Shown: positions 14,061 through 22,015 of the stretch, one piece after another
How the letters are laid out: each line of letters opens with the position of its first letter
Numbering within the stretch: position 1 is the stretch's first letter
Assembly: GCA_902364645.1 (NCBI GenBank)
Contig: CABJEP010000022.1
Location: forward strand, 1-24,385
Length of the DNA stretch: 24,385 bases
Origin: Coriobacteriaceae bacterium
GTDB taxonomy: Bacteria; Actinomycetota; Coriobacteriia; Coriobacteriales; Coriobacteriaceae
Direction: 5' to 3'
Program-made: the position numbers and the translations under genes
The notes under the pieces: model-generated
The model's database searches: none
The model's input: the letters and a program-made list of their open reading frames with translations, nothing else
Told to the model about the DNA's origin: nothing

Positions 14061-15344
14061 TTACGCGACCGGCTCGATCTTCTCGAGGCCGCCCATGTAG
14101 GGACGCAGGACCTCGGGGATCGTGATGGTGCCGTCGGCGTTCTGGTAGTTCTCCAGAATGGCAGCCATGGTACGGCCAGCCGGCAGGCCGGAACCGTTGA
14201 GGGTGTGCAGATAGCGCGAACCCTTGAAGTTCTCGGGGTCGCGATACTTGATGTTGGCGCGGCGAGCCTGGAAGTCACCGCAGTTGGAGCAGGAGCTGAT
14301 CTCCTTGTAGGCGTTGTAGCTCGGCAGCCAGACCTCGATGTCGTAGGTCTGACGGGCAGAGAAGCCCAAGTCGCCGGTGCACAGGCTAATCACGCGATAC
14401 GGAAGGCCCAGCTGCTGCAGCAGGTACTCGGCCTCGGCGGTCATGCTCTCGAGCTCCTCGTCGGACTCCTCCGGCTTAGCGAACTTGACCATCTCGACCT
14501 TATCGAACTCGTGCTGGCGAATGATGCCGCGGGTATCGCGACCAGCGGAGCCGGCCTCCTCGCGGAAGCAGGGGGTGAAGGCGGTGTAGCGGCGCGGCAG
14601 GGTATCGGCGTCGAGGACCTCACCGGCGTGCAGGTTGGTGAGCACGACCTCGGCGGTGGGGATCAGGAAGTTGTCGCCCGAGACGTGATAGGCGTCGTCC
14701 TCGAACTTGGGCAGCTGGCCCGTGCCGAACATGGTCTGACGCTTGACGACGATGGGCGGCCACCACTCCTTAAAACCACGGCTGGTGTGCGTATCGAGGA
14801 AGAAGTTGATGAGGGCGCGCTCAAGACGGGCGCCGGCGCCACCGAGAACGGTGAAGCGGCTGCCGGAGAGCTTGTTGCCGCGCTCGAAGTCAAGGATGTC
14901 GAGGTCGGTGCCCAGATCCCAGTGCGGCTTAAAGTCGAAGTCGAACTCGCGCGGGGTGCCCCAACGACGGCGCTCGATGTTCTCGTCCTCGTCCTTGCCG
15001 TACGGCGTGGCCTCGCAAGGAATGTTGGGCAGGTGAGCCATGAAGTCGTACTGCTCCTGCTCGAGGGCGGTGCGGCGCTCGGCCAGACCGTCAATCTTCT
15101 CGTTGACGGCGCGCACGGCCTCTTTGGCGGCCTCGGCCTCGGCCTTCTTGCCCTCCTTCATCAGGGCGCCGATCTTCTTGGACTCGGCATTGCGCGTGGC
15201 TTGAAGTTCCTCGACCTCGGTGATGACGGCACGACGCTCGTCGTCGAGCTCAAAGAACTTCTCGCGATCCCAAGACGTCTGGCGGTTAGCCATGGCGACA
15301 TCGATGGCATCGGGGTTCTCGCGAACAAACTTGATATCAAGCAT
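14061..15344 (-). CDS. serS: seryl-tRNA synthetase
   Basis: Class II synthetase charging tRNA-Ser (and tRNA-Sec where present). It is 427 aa, the usual length. Residues 1-105 or so form the antiparallel coiled-coil arm ([24 protein letters not shown]). The catalytic domain shows the TAE serine-site motif ([14 protein letters not shown]), motif 2 [21 protein letters not shown] and motif 3 [18 protein letters not shown]. The ATG at 15344 was chosen because GGAGG lies 5 bases upstream and [12 protein letters not shown] is the normal SerRS start; the longer reading adds nine atypical residues. It is monocistronic, with a terminator downstream. No T-box leader was seen. Confidence 0.97.
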   Translation of the reverse strand: MLDIKFVRENPDAIDVAMANRQTSWDREKFFELDDERRAVITEVEELQATRNAESKKIGALMKEGKKAEAEAAKEAVRAVNEKIDGLAERRTALEQEQYDFMAHLPNIPCEATPYGKDEDENIERRRWGTPREFDFDFKPHWDLGTDLDILDFERGNKLSGSRFTVLGGAGARLERALINFFLDTHTSRGFKEWWPPIVVKRQTMFGTGQLPKFEDDAYHVSGDNFLIPTAEVVLTNLHAGEVLDADTLPRRYTAFTPCFREEAGSAGRDTRGIIRQHEFDKVEMVKFAKPEESDEELESMTAEAEYLLQQLGLPYRVISLCTGDLGFSARQTYDIEVWLPSYNAYKEISSCSNCGDFQARRANIKYRDPENFKGSRYLHTLNGSGLPAGRTMAAILENYQNADGTITIPEVLRPYMGGLEKIEPVA

Positions 15345-15403
15345 TAGATCCTCCGGCGATATACATTCCATTTAGGTTGCAACCTTGTACATGTATGGGC
15401 AAG

Positions 15404-15415
15404 TATATACTTATG
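15404..15415. promoter_or_regulatory. AAGTATATACTT palindrome, possible shared -10 of divergent genes
   Basis: A perfect 12-bp palindrome containing TATACT on both strands lies between serS (minus) and the 57-aa gene (plus). Both genes could use it as an overlapping -10; minus-strand TTGGGT is 18 bp away from the TATACT. Confidence 0.4.
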
Positions 15416-15455
15416 AGCGTTTACGACCCAACTCAACTACGCAAGAAGGCACCCA

Positions 15456-15629
15456 ATGGACGCAGTTTTTTCCTTTTTGTTTGGCACCCGCACCGGTTTT
15501 GCCATCCTTTTCGCCGGCGGCATCCTGCTGTTTGCGATTATTGCCTTTGTAATGGAGAAGCGCACCCATAAGATGTATGTCGACCGCGGCCCCAAGTCCG
15601 AGGACGAAGAAGACAGCTTCTGGGACTAA
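15456..15629 (+). CDS. 57-residue single-pass membrane protein
   Basis: A short gene starting at an ATG with AGAAGG 6 bases upstream. The product has a short N-terminus (MDAVFSFLFGTRTGF), one strongly hydrophobic helix near residues 14-33 and a charged cytoplasmic tail (MEKRTHKMYVDRGPKSEDEEDSFWD). Positive charges after the helix predict a C-in orientation. Codon use is ordinary for the region. It is divergent from serS and convergent with proC, and is followed by a strong hairpin terminator. I cannot name the family; similar mini-proteins often help membrane complexes, but no partner is evident here. Confidence 0.75.
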   Translation: MDAVFSFLFGTRTGFAILFAGGILLFAIIAFVMEKRTHKMYVDRGPKSEDEEDSFWD

Positions 15630-15795
15630 CCTGCCAAAAAGGGACAGGTTTATTTTGGTCGGTTTTATCTGGGCAAACGCAAGTGCCCCGCAACTGGAAT
15701 TGAGCCAGTTGCGGGGCACTTTTCGCTAAAAGGACAAAACCGCAGGAAAAACCTGCCAACATAAAACCTGTCCCTTTTTTGGTCGGTTTTACTGG
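15630..15795. repeat. inverted-repeat element between the 57-aa gene and proC
   Basis: Two imperfect inverted arms of about 45 bp (15630-15672 and 15750-15795), sharing blocks such as AAAAAGGGACAGGTTT and TTGG-n-n-GGTTTT, flank a central 17-bp perfect hairpin. The right arm runs into the proC stop codon. The layout is that of a MITE-like or palindromic intergenic repeat; no coding sequence is inside. Confidence 0.65.
15681..15723. terminator. 17-bp hairpin terminator
   Basis: A perfect stem (15681-15697 with 15705-15721) and 7-base loop, followed by TTTT on the plus strand. It probably ends the 57-aa gene transcript; on the minus strand (proC) the T-tract is weak. Confidence 0.8.
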
Positions 15796-16559
15796 AGGGT
15801 TGCGTCGATTGCCTTGACCAGGGCGCTGCGCATGCCGGCGTCCTCGAGCGCAACGACGCCCTTGATGGTGGCACCACCGGGCGAGCATACGGCATCCTTC
15901 ATCGCCGCAGGATGCTGGCCAGTTGCAAGCTGCAGCTTTGCCGTACCCAGCACCATCTGGCTCACAATGCGATAAGCATCCGCACGCGGGATACCGTGCT
16001 TGACCGCCGCATCGCCCAGGGCCTCGATTGCCATGGCGACAAACGCCGGAGCGCAACCACCCACCGTGCCGCCCACAAACAGCAGGCTTGTGTCGAGCTC
16101 GACGACAGCGCCAAGCTTACCGAGCAGGTCGAGCACCACAGCACGCTGCTCGTCGTTAAGCGTCGAAGCCTTCTCGCAGGCGATGACGCCCTCGCCCACC
16201 GAAACCGGCGTGTTGGGCACCGTCGAGATATGCGCGACGCCCGGCAGGACCTGCTCCCACTTGGCACTGTCCCAGGTCCAGGCAACCGACAGAACGACCT
16301 TTTTGGCAAGAGCATCCTTGAGCGGGGCGAATACCTTCTCGATCATGTACGGTTTGACCGCAGCGACCACGATATCGGATGCGGCGACAACCTCGGCGGC
16401 ATCGTGGCAGGCGACCATGCCGCGCGCCTCGCAGCGCTCAACCAGTGCGTCGTAGCGACCCGCGCAGGCGCACATGTCGCTCGCAGCTACACCGGCAGCG
16501 ATCCAGCCATCGGCCATAGCGCTCGCCATATTGCCAAAACCGACAAATCCAATCTTCAT
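15789..16559 (-). CDS. proC: pyrroline-5-carboxylate reductase
   Basis: NAD(P)H-dependent enzyme of the last step of proline synthesis, 256 aa. The Rossmann start MKIGFVGFGNMASAM and the VAAVKPYMI segment bind the nucleotide. The dimerisation/substrate region carries FVGGTVGGCAPAFVAMAIEALGDAAVKHGI and a C-terminal SPGGATIKGVVALEDAG, which are typical P5CR signatures. The ATG at 16559 was chosen because the Rossmann motif begins there and AAAGGA precedes it; the longer start adds eight unrelated residues. It follows rlmH by 73 bases, with no terminator seen between them. Other proline genes are not in the window. Confidence 0.95.
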   Translation of the reverse strand: MKIGFVGFGNMASAMADGWIAAGVAASDMCACAGRYDALVERCEARGMVACHDAAEVVAASDIVVAAVKPYMIEKVFAPLKDALAKKVVLSVAWTWDSAKWEQVLPGVAHISTVPNTPVSVGEGVIACEKASTLNDEQRAVVLDLLGKLGAVVELDTSLLFVGGTVGGCAPAFVAMAIEALGDAAVKHGIPRADAYRIVSQMVLGTAKLQLATGQHPAAMKDAVCSPGGATIKGVVALEDAGMRSALVKAIDATLQ

Positions 16560-16632
16560 ATCGCATAGTCCTTTCAGACACATTCCTCAAAACGAAAGGT
16601 ATTGTCCCACGCCATTGTTTCGTATTGCCGAC

Positions 16633-17103
16633 CTATTTGTGATACGGCTCGCCACGACTGATCTTGCAGGCACGGTAAATCTGCTCCAGCAGCACCACAC
16701 GCGCCAGGTTATGCGGCAAGGTAATGCGTCCAAAGCTGAGCATCTCGTCGGCTCGTGCGCGCACGTCATCGCTCACGCCATCCGAACCGCCGATTACAAA
16801 GGCAATGTCGCTGCTGCCTCGCAGCATAAGATCGTCGAGCCTCGCCGAAAACTCCTCGCTCGAGCGCTCCTTGCCCTCGATAGCCAGCAGGATCACATGC
16901 GCTCGAGATGGCAAGGCGGCAAGAATCGCCGCCCCCTCCTTGTCGCGCGCGGCATCCACGCCGCCCGCCTTAGCCGGGTCGATATCGGCCACCTCGCGGA
17001 TATCCACCTTGGCATAGGCACCTAGGCGCTTGGTGTACTCAGCGCACGCGTCCTTCCAAAAGCGCTCCTTGAGCTTACCGACGCAAACGACGGTGTATTT
17101 CAC
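16633..17103 (-). CDS. rlmH: 23S rRNA (pseudouridine1915-N3)-methyltransferase RlmH
   Basis: SPOUT-family methyltransferase acting on 23S rRNA helix 69 of assembled ribosomes, 156 aa, matching the family length almost exactly. It shows the SAM-knot motifs FVIGGSDGV and the C-terminal LPHNLARVVLLEQIYRACKI followed by SRGEPYHK, which is nearly invariant in RlmH. It starts 6 bases after the stop of the SPFH gene and is probably cotranscribed with it. Confidence 0.97.
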   Translation of the reverse strand: MKYTVVCVGKLKERFWKDACAEYTKRLGAYAKVDIREVADIDPAKAGGVDAARDKEGAAILAALPSRAHVILLAIEGKERSSEEFSARLDDLMLRGSSDIAFVIGGSDGVSDDVRARADEMLSFGRITLPHNLARVVLLEQIYRACKISRGEPYHK

Positions 17104-17109
17104 GCGCGT

Positions 17110-18048
17110 CTACTCCTTCGAATCGTTTTGAACTTTGCCGGCGGCCAGCATCTGCTCGAACATCGAGGCCGACTGCGAAAAGTCGCTCGGCAGCACGACC
17201 GTCGAGGTTTTACCCGTGCGAGCGAACTCCGTCATCATCTCGGACCACTGCGTAAACATGAACAGTTGGTTGGCCTCGTCATTGCCGACACCCGTCTCCT
17301 GGATGATCTCGAGCGAATCTTTGATACCCAGCGCGATGGCCTTGCGCTGGTTGGCGATGCCCTCGCCCGCCTTTTCCATAGCCTCGGCCTCGGCGGTCGC
17401 CTCGGTGACGCGCTTGATGCGGTCGGCCTCGGCGAGCTCCTGTGCCGCAGCGCGCTTGCGCTGGGCGGCGTTGATGTCGTTCATGGAGTTCTCGACCTCG
17501 GTCGGCAGTGCGATTTTAGTGATGAGCGTCGACACGAGGGTGAAGCCGTAGGCGGCCATCTGCTCGGAAACGGTAGCGTTGACATCCTTGGCGATGTCAT
17601 CCTTCTTGGCAAAGACCTCATCGAGTGTGTAGACAGGAATCGAAGAGCGCAGGGCGTCGGTGATGAAGTCACGCATCTGGTCGACGGGCTCCTGCAGCAT
17701 GTAGTAGCTCTTGTAGATGCCCGAATCTGCCGGGCCGGCGCCCATGTCGTAGCTCACGTGGTACTGAGCGGAGACCTCAAGGCCAATGGTCACGTTGTCC
17801 TGGGTCTTAACGTCGATGCCAAAACCGTTTTTCATGGTGCGCAGGCTCACCGTGGCGGCCTTGCGGTCGATCACGGGCACCTTCACGTGGAAGCCCGCGT
17901 TGACGATACGATTGAACTTACCCAAGCGCTCGATGATCACAGCGTGCTGCTGCTCAACGACGTAGCAGGCGTTGGGAAGCAACAGCAGCAGGATGATGAT
18001 GGGAATCAAAAGGCTCGTAAGGGCAGCGATGATACCGGAAAACAGCAT
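17110..18048 (-). CDS. SPFH/band 7 (stomatin-like) membrane protein
   Basis: A 312-aa protein with one N-terminal membrane helix (about residues 6-26), followed by the band 7 domain (VVEQQHAVIIERLGKFNRI onward). It ends in a long charged helical segment rich in Ala and Glu (RKRAAAQELAEADRIKRVTEATAEAEAMEKAGEG region) that mediates oligomerisation in this family. The layout resembles QmcA/HflK-type proteins that organise membrane microdomains or regulate membrane proteases. No NfeD partner gene is adjacent. The ATG at 18048 has GAGGAG 5-6 bases upstream. The substrate or partner is unknown. Confidence 0.9.
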   Translation of the reverse strand: MLFSGIIAALTSLLIPIIILLLLLPNACYVVEQQHAVIIERLGKFNRIVNAGFHVKVPVIDRKAATVSLRTMKNGFGIDVKTQDNVTIGLEVSAQYHVSYDMGAGPADSGIYKSYYMLQEPVDQMRDFITDALRSSIPVYTLDEVFAKKDDIAKDVNATVSEQMAAYGFTLVSTLITKIALPTEVENSMNDINAAQRKRAAAQELAEADRIKRVTEATAEAEAMEKAGEGIANQRKAIALGIKDSLEIIQETGVGNDEANQLFMFTQWSEMMTEFARTGKTSTVVLPSDFSQSASMFEQMLAAGKVQNDSKE

Positions 18049-18105
18049 GGTCTCTCCTCTGATAGGCACACGTTGCCATTAGGATACCCGTCCAAGGAGA
18101 TCGTG

Positions 18106-18294
18106 CATAACAAAAAAGCCCCCATTGCTGGGAGCTCTTTCAATCAATGGTGCGGGCGAAAGGACGTCCGCGTATCCGCTTCGCGGATCCGCACCGGCTT
18201 CGACCGCCTGCCGGCGGACTCGTCAACTCGCTAAAAACGCTCCGCGTTTTCTTTACGCTCGCTCCTTCGCAGGTTCAAGTCCCCGCGATGGGCC
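18106..18294 (-). repeat. tRNA-tail repeat element E4 (189 bp) downstream of tRNA-Leu
   Basis: Bases 18106-18165 repeat 18295-18354 with only about two or three mismatches near 18143-18146; the copied piece is the tRNA-Leu terminator and last 18 bases. The core between them (18166-18294) closely matches those of E1 and E2, including hairpins ATCCGC-TTC-GCGGAT (18174-18188) and AAAACGC-TCC-GCGTTTT (18234-18250). Its right end carries GGTTCAAGTCC, the T-arm of a leucine-type tRNA, instead of the GGTTCGAATCC seen at the Arg elements. Confidence 0.85.
18148..18165 (-). pseudogene. orphan 3' tail of tRNA-Leu (in E4)
   Basis: The 18 bases match the tRNA-Leu 3' end from GTCC of the T-stem to the encoded CCA; upstream tRNA sequence is replaced by the core. 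Confidence 0.85.
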
Positions 18295-18296
18295 CA

Positions 18297-18327
18297 TAAC
18301 AAAAAAGCCCCCATTGCTGGGAGCTCT
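18297..18327 (-). terminator. terminator of tRNA-Leu
   Basis: AGCTCCC-AGCAAT-GGGGGCT hairpin on the minus strand followed by TTTTTTGTT. A copy lies 189 bp downstream in E4. Confidence 0.85.
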
Positions 18328-18336
18328 TTCATTTAA

Positions 18337-18423
18337 TGGTGCGGGCGAAAGGACTTGAACCTTCATGGGGTTGCCCCCATACGGACCTGAACCGTACGCG
18401 TCTGCCAATTCCGCCACGCCCGC
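18337..18423 (-). tRNA. tRNA-Leu(CAG)
   Basis: An 87-base class II tRNA with encoded CCA. Acceptor GCGGGCG pairs with CGCCCGC, anticodon stem-loop TACGG-TTCAGGT-CCGTA gives CAG, the long variable arm is TGGGGGCAACCCCA, and the T-arm AAGGTTCAAGTCCTT is standard. Confidence 0.96.
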
Positions 18424-18434
18424 GTGCAGGAATT

Positions 18435-18463
18435 AGAATAACGGAGCGCCACCGCGAACGCAA
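18435..18463 (-). promoter_or_regulatory. promoter of tRNA-Leu
   Basis: TTGCGT and TATTCT with 17-bp spacing on the minus strand. The -35 lies 3 bases beyond the tatD stop, so the tRNA follows tatD very closely. Confidence 0.75.
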
Positions 18464-18466
18464 GAA

Positions 18467-19384
18467 CTATTTTTGAAAAAGTTTGCAGGCATTTTCCCAA
18501 GCGGCATGCGCGATTGTTTCGGCGTCCTCACCAGTGCGATCGACACGGTCGTTAACCAGCGCGTTTGCCGTAATGGAGATCATTGCGGGCTCGCATTCAA
18601 GACCGCGGATGGGCTCCGGAGCCATATACGGGCAATCCGTCTCGAACAAAATTCGATCGAGTGGGGTTGCCGCAAATGCCTCGCGCACGTCGTCGTTGTG
18701 CTTAAAGGTGGCCGCACCACCATAGGCGATATAGCAGCCCAGCTCCACAAAGCGCTCCATCGTGGCGCGGTCCTCGCCAAAACAGTGCAGCACACAACCG
18801 GCCTGGGGCACGCCCACCTCACGAAGCACGTTGTAGGCGTCCACGTGCGAGGTACGCTCCTGGTCCATGTCTTCGTGACGCAGATGCAGCTCCACCGGCA
18901 CGTTACGGCACACGGCAAGCTCGAGCTGGCGTGCCATGCAGTCAATCTGCACGCTGTGGGGCGCCGGCGCGATGTCGTCGTCGTAATCCATGTGGTAGTC
19001 CAGACCGATCTCGCCAATACCGGCGCACAAAGGGTCATCAAGCGCAGCAACAACCTGCGCGTGAATGTCGTCGGTATAGTCCGGCGCGCCATACGGATGC
19101 ACGCCGGCAAGATACTTGATCTGCGGGATATCCTGCATCGGCAGAATTTCGCGCACGAGCCAGTCGCTATAGTCCGTCACGCCGCGCTTGTCGGCGATGG
19201 GGTCGAAGACCGTCACCAACAGGTCGATGCCTGCCGCCTTGGCACGCACGAGTGTCTCGGGCACATCCTTGCCCCAGAACGAAAGCAGATGCGCATGCGT
19301 GTCGGCAAGCGGTGCCAAGGGTACGGGACAAGCAACCGTCTTCTTTTTCTTGGTAAACGTCACGCGTTCGGCATTAAGCGTCAT
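18467..19384 (-). CDS. tatD: TatD-family metal-dependent hydrolase (DNase)
   Basis: Amidohydrolase-fold nuclease of 305 aa, in a family linked to 3'-5' DNA processing and repair. It shows the metal ligands ADTHAHL near residue 27, GVHPYG, GEIGLDYH, ELHLRH, LHCFGE and FETDCPYMAPEP, in the usual order. The ATG at 19384 overlaps the end of rsmA by 11 bases (the stop is read from ATGACGCTTAA), so translation is coupled. About 20 basic residues precede the first metal motif, slightly more than usual. The order rsmA then tatD, beside metG and rsmI, is a common bacterial association. Confidence 0.93.
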   Translation of the reverse strand: MTLNAERVTFTKKKKTVACPVPLAPLADTHAHLLSFWGKDVPETLVRAKAAGIDLLVTVFDPIADKRGVTDYSDWLVREILPMQDIPQIKYLAGVHPYGAPDYTDDIHAQVVAALDDPLCAGIGEIGLDYHMDYDDDIAPAPHSVQIDCMARQLELAVCRNVPVELHLRHEDMDQERTSHVDAYNVLREVGVPQAGCVLHCFGEDRATMERFVELGCYIAYGGAATFKHNDDVREAFAATPLDRILFETDCPYMAPEPIRGLECEPAMISITANALVNDRVDRTGEDAETIAHAAWENACKLFQK

Positions 19385-20234
19385 GGGAAAGCTCCCGAGC
19401 CAGGCACACAAAGTCGGCGACGCCGAGCGTCTCGGCGCGCGTGGTGGATGCGATACCGCAAGCCTCAAAGGCGGCATCGAGCACGTCCTTGGCAAAGCCG
19501 TTGGCGCTCATGGAATTGCGGATGGTCTTGCGACGCTGAGCAAATGCAGCGTCAATCACGCGGGCCACAAATTCGCGATCGAGTCCTTCGGGCACCACAC
19601 CGTCAACACGGTCGATGCGCACGACGGCCGAGTCCACGTGTGGCGCCGGCATAAAGCAACGCGGCGGCACCTCAAAGCGACCCGTTACCTGCGCATACAG
19701 GCCAAGCTTTGCCGTATAGCCGCCATAGGTCTTGTTGCCCGGCACTGCGGCAATGCGATCGGCAACCTCCTTTTGCACCATGACGACGGCGCGCTTGAGC
19801 GCCGGCATCGTCTGGAAAAATTGCAAAATGATCGTCGCCGCCACGTTATAGGGCAAGTTCGCGACAAATACCGTCGGCTCACCGCCCGCGGCCTGCTCAA
19901 TCTGCTCCGGGCCCACCTTAAGCGCGTCGCCCATGATAAAGCGGAAGTTGGCATAGTCGGCGGCGTGGGCGTCGAGCACCGGTTCGAGCTCAGGATCGGC
20001 CTCAATGGACGTAACGCACGCCGCCTCCTGCAGAAGCGCAAGCGTGAGCGTACCAACGCCCGGGCCAACCTCGAGCACGCGCTCATCGCCCGTGAGCTCG
20101 GAAAGCTCGCAGATGCGCTCAATCACATGGTTGTCGATCAGGAAGTTCTGGCCCAGGCGATGCTTGGTCGCAAGGCCAAACTCCTCCAGCAGCTCCCTGG
20201 TGGCCGTGGGGTTTGCCAAAGGCGAAGTTGTCAT
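19374..20234 (-). CDS. rsmA: 16S rRNA (adenine1518/1519-N6)-dimethyltransferase RsmA (KsgA)
   Basis: SAM-dependent enzyme dimethylating two adenosines near the 3' end of 16S rRNA during small-subunit maturation, 286 aa. It has the N-terminal LGQNFLID signature, SAM-binding VLEVGPGVGTLT, acidic SIEADPEL, and the catalytic NLPYNVAATII motif; a helical C-terminal domain carries RRKTIRNSM. GGAGG lies 6 bases before the ATG. Loss of such enzymes gives kasugamycin resistance in other bacteria. It is separated from metG by a hairpin terminator and overlaps tatD. Confidence 0.97.
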   Translation of the reverse strand: MTTSPLANPTATRELLEEFGLATKHRLGQNFLIDNHVIERICELSELTGDERVLEVGPGVGTLTLALLQEAACVTSIEADPELEPVLDAHAADYANFRFIMGDALKVGPEQIEQAAGGEPTVFVANLPYNVAATIILQFFQTMPALKRAVVMVQKEVADRIAAVPGNKTYGGYTAKLGLYAQVTGRFEVPPRCFMPAPHVDSAVVRIDRVDGVVPEGLDREFVARVIDAAFAQRRKTIRNSMSANGFAKDVLDAAFEACGIASTTRAETLGVADFVCLARELSHDA

Positions 20235-20267
20235 AGTTGCCTCCTTAGCAAGATGGCGGCGTCTTGA

Positions 20268-20302
20268 AACAAAAGGGCATGGACCGTGGCGGCCATGCCC
20301 TT
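20268..20302 (-). terminator. terminator between metG and rsmA
   Basis: A perfect 10-bp stem AAGGGCATGG/CCATGCCCTT with a 10-base loop; on the minus strand the T-rich TTTTGTTTC follows. It lies about 42 bases after the metG stop. Confidence 0.8.
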
Positions 20303-20344
20303 ACAGCTAAACAGCAAATTGCCGATATGGCGCTCGCGCGGTCT

Positions 20345-21946
20345 CTACGCCAGACGCGGGAACAGCGGATCGCCCTTCTCGACGGGCTGACCGCCGGCAA
20401 GCAGGCCCCAAGTGCAAATGCCCTTGAGGTCGTCGCTCGCGGCCTCGTCCTCACAGGACAGGCGGCGCAGAGCCTCAACAGAAGTCTGGGGCATGAGCGG
20501 CATCAGCAGGTGGGCGGCAATGCGGATGGCCTCGAGCAGGTTGTAGATCACAAATGCCAGCTCGTCAGCCTTGGCCTCGTCCTTGGCAAGCGCCCAGGGC
20601 TCGGAGTCCTCGATGTAGTGGTTGGCGGCATGGATGAGCTCCATGACCTCATCCTTGGCCCCGCCGTAATCGAGCACGTCCATATTGGCCATGTAGCGCT
20701 CGACCAAACCGTCGGCAATCTTTGCCAGCGGGTTATCGAACGCGTCGGCAGACGCCGGTTTAGCCGGGGCGCAGCCGTCAAAGTACTTTGCGCTCATGTT
20801 GAGCGAGCGCGAAATGAGGTTGCCCCAGCTGTTGGCCAGATCGGCGTTGTAGACCTGCTCCATGCGATCGAAGCTGATGGCGCCGTCGGTGCCGGGGACC
20901 ACGTCGGTCATGAAGTAGTAGCGATAGCCCTCGACGCCCAGCATGTCGATAACGTCCTGCGGAGCGATGGCGTTACCGCGGCTCTTGGACATCTTCTCGG
21001 CCTTGCCTGTCTCGGCATTGCGCACGGTCAGGAAGCCGTGGGCAAAGACGTGCTCGGGCAGGGCCTCGCCGATGGCCATGAGCATGGCGGGCCAAATGAC
21101 GCAGTGGAAGCGGATGATGTCCTTACCCACGATGTGGAACTGCGCGGGCCAGCGATAGGCCAGCTCGGCACGCGCCTCGTCGGTGTCGACACCGTAGCCG
21201 ACGGCCGTCATATAGTTGAGCAGCGCATCGAACCACACGTAGGTCACGTGACCCTCGTCAAACGGGACCTGAATGCCCCAGTCAAAGCTCGTGCGGCTCA
21301 CGGAAAGGTCGTTAAGGCCGCCCTCGACAAAGCTACGTACCTCGTTCATGCGGAACGCAGGCTCGACAAAGTCGGGGTGCTCGTCATAGAGCTTGAGAAG
21401 CTTGTCCTGGAAGGCGGAAAGCTTAAAGAAGTAGGACTCCTCCTGCACGCGCTCAAGCGGACGGTGGCAGTCGGGGCATAGATGCTGGCCGACGCTGCCG
21501 TACTCCTCGTCGCCCTTCTGGACCTGCGTATCGGTGAAGTAGGTCTCGTCAGGCACGCAATACCAACCGTCGTAGCTGCCCTTATACAGGTAACCGGACT
21601 CCTTCATGCGCTCCCACAGATACTGCACGGCATGATGCTGGCGCGGCTCGGTGGTGCGGATGAAGTCGTCGTTGGAAATCTCGAGCTTGCTCCAAAGCTC
21701 CTTGAAGTGCGGGGCCTGGCTATCGGTCCACTCCTGCGGCGTCATGCCATGCTTGGCTGCGGCCTCGGCGACCTTCTCGCCGTGCTCGTCCATGCCGGTC
21801 AGGAACTTGACGTTATAGCCGGCGGAACGGCGATAGCGAGCCTGAACGTCGGCGATGATGGTGGAATAAGCCGTGCCCAGGTGCGGATCGGCGTTGACGT
21901 AGTAGATGGGCGTCGTGATAAAGAACGAAGGCTTGCTTTGATCCAT
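20345..21946 (-). CDS. metG: methionyl-tRNA synthetase
   Basis: Class I synthetase that charges initiator and elongator tRNA-Met, 533 aa. The HIGH-equivalent is PHLGTAYS near residues 21-28, and KMSKS is present (EKMSKSRGNAI). The connective peptide has CPDC (CPDCHRP) but the first zinc-knuckle pair reads CVPD instead of CxxC, leaving three of four cysteines. FDWGIQVP and the helical anticodon-binding domain (NLISRSLNMSAKYFD) follow. It lacks the C-terminal tRNA-binding extension found in longer MetRS forms. GGAGG lies upstream of the ATG. It follows rsmI by 69 bases and ends before a terminator. Confidence 0.97.
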   Translation of the reverse strand: MDQSKPSFFITTPIYYVNADPHLGTAYSTIIADVQARYRRSAGYNVKFLTGMDEHGEKVAEAAAKHGMTPQEWTDSQAPHFKELWSKLEISNDDFIRTTEPRQHHAVQYLWERMKESGYLYKGSYDGWYCVPDETYFTDTQVQKGDEEYGSVGQHLCPDCHRPLERVQEESYFFKLSAFQDKLLKLYDEHPDFVEPAFRMNEVRSFVEGGLNDLSVSRTSFDWGIQVPFDEGHVTYVWFDALLNYMTAVGYGVDTDEARAELAYRWPAQFHIVGKDIIRFHCVIWPAMLMAIGEALPEHVFAHGFLTVRNAETGKAEKMSKSRGNAIAPQDVIDMLGVEGYRYYFMTDVVPGTDGAISFDRMEQVYNADLANSWGNLISRSLNMSAKYFDGCAPAKPASADAFDNPLAKIADGLVERYMANMDVLDYGGAKDEVMELIHAANHYIEDSEPWALAKDEAKADELAFVIYNLLEAIRIAAHLLMPLMPQTSVEALRRLSCEDEAASDDLKGICTWGLLAGGQPVEKGDPLFPRLA

Positions 21947-22015
21947 GGGGTTTGTCCTCCAGAAAAACGTTGCATACAGAGGATGATTCTAGCGCAAGGG
22001 CTGGATATCCTCCAT

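Noticed and set aside
14037..15347. A 436-codon open frame on the plus strand opposite serS
   Set aside because: It is the antisense shadow of a GC-rich gene; serS has all family motifs and a GGAGG start, while this frame has none.
18467..19495. 342-aa reading of tatD
   Set aside because: The added 37 residues overlap rsmA deeply and are low-complexity; the ATG at 19384 gives a normal TatD N-terminus and stop-start overlap.
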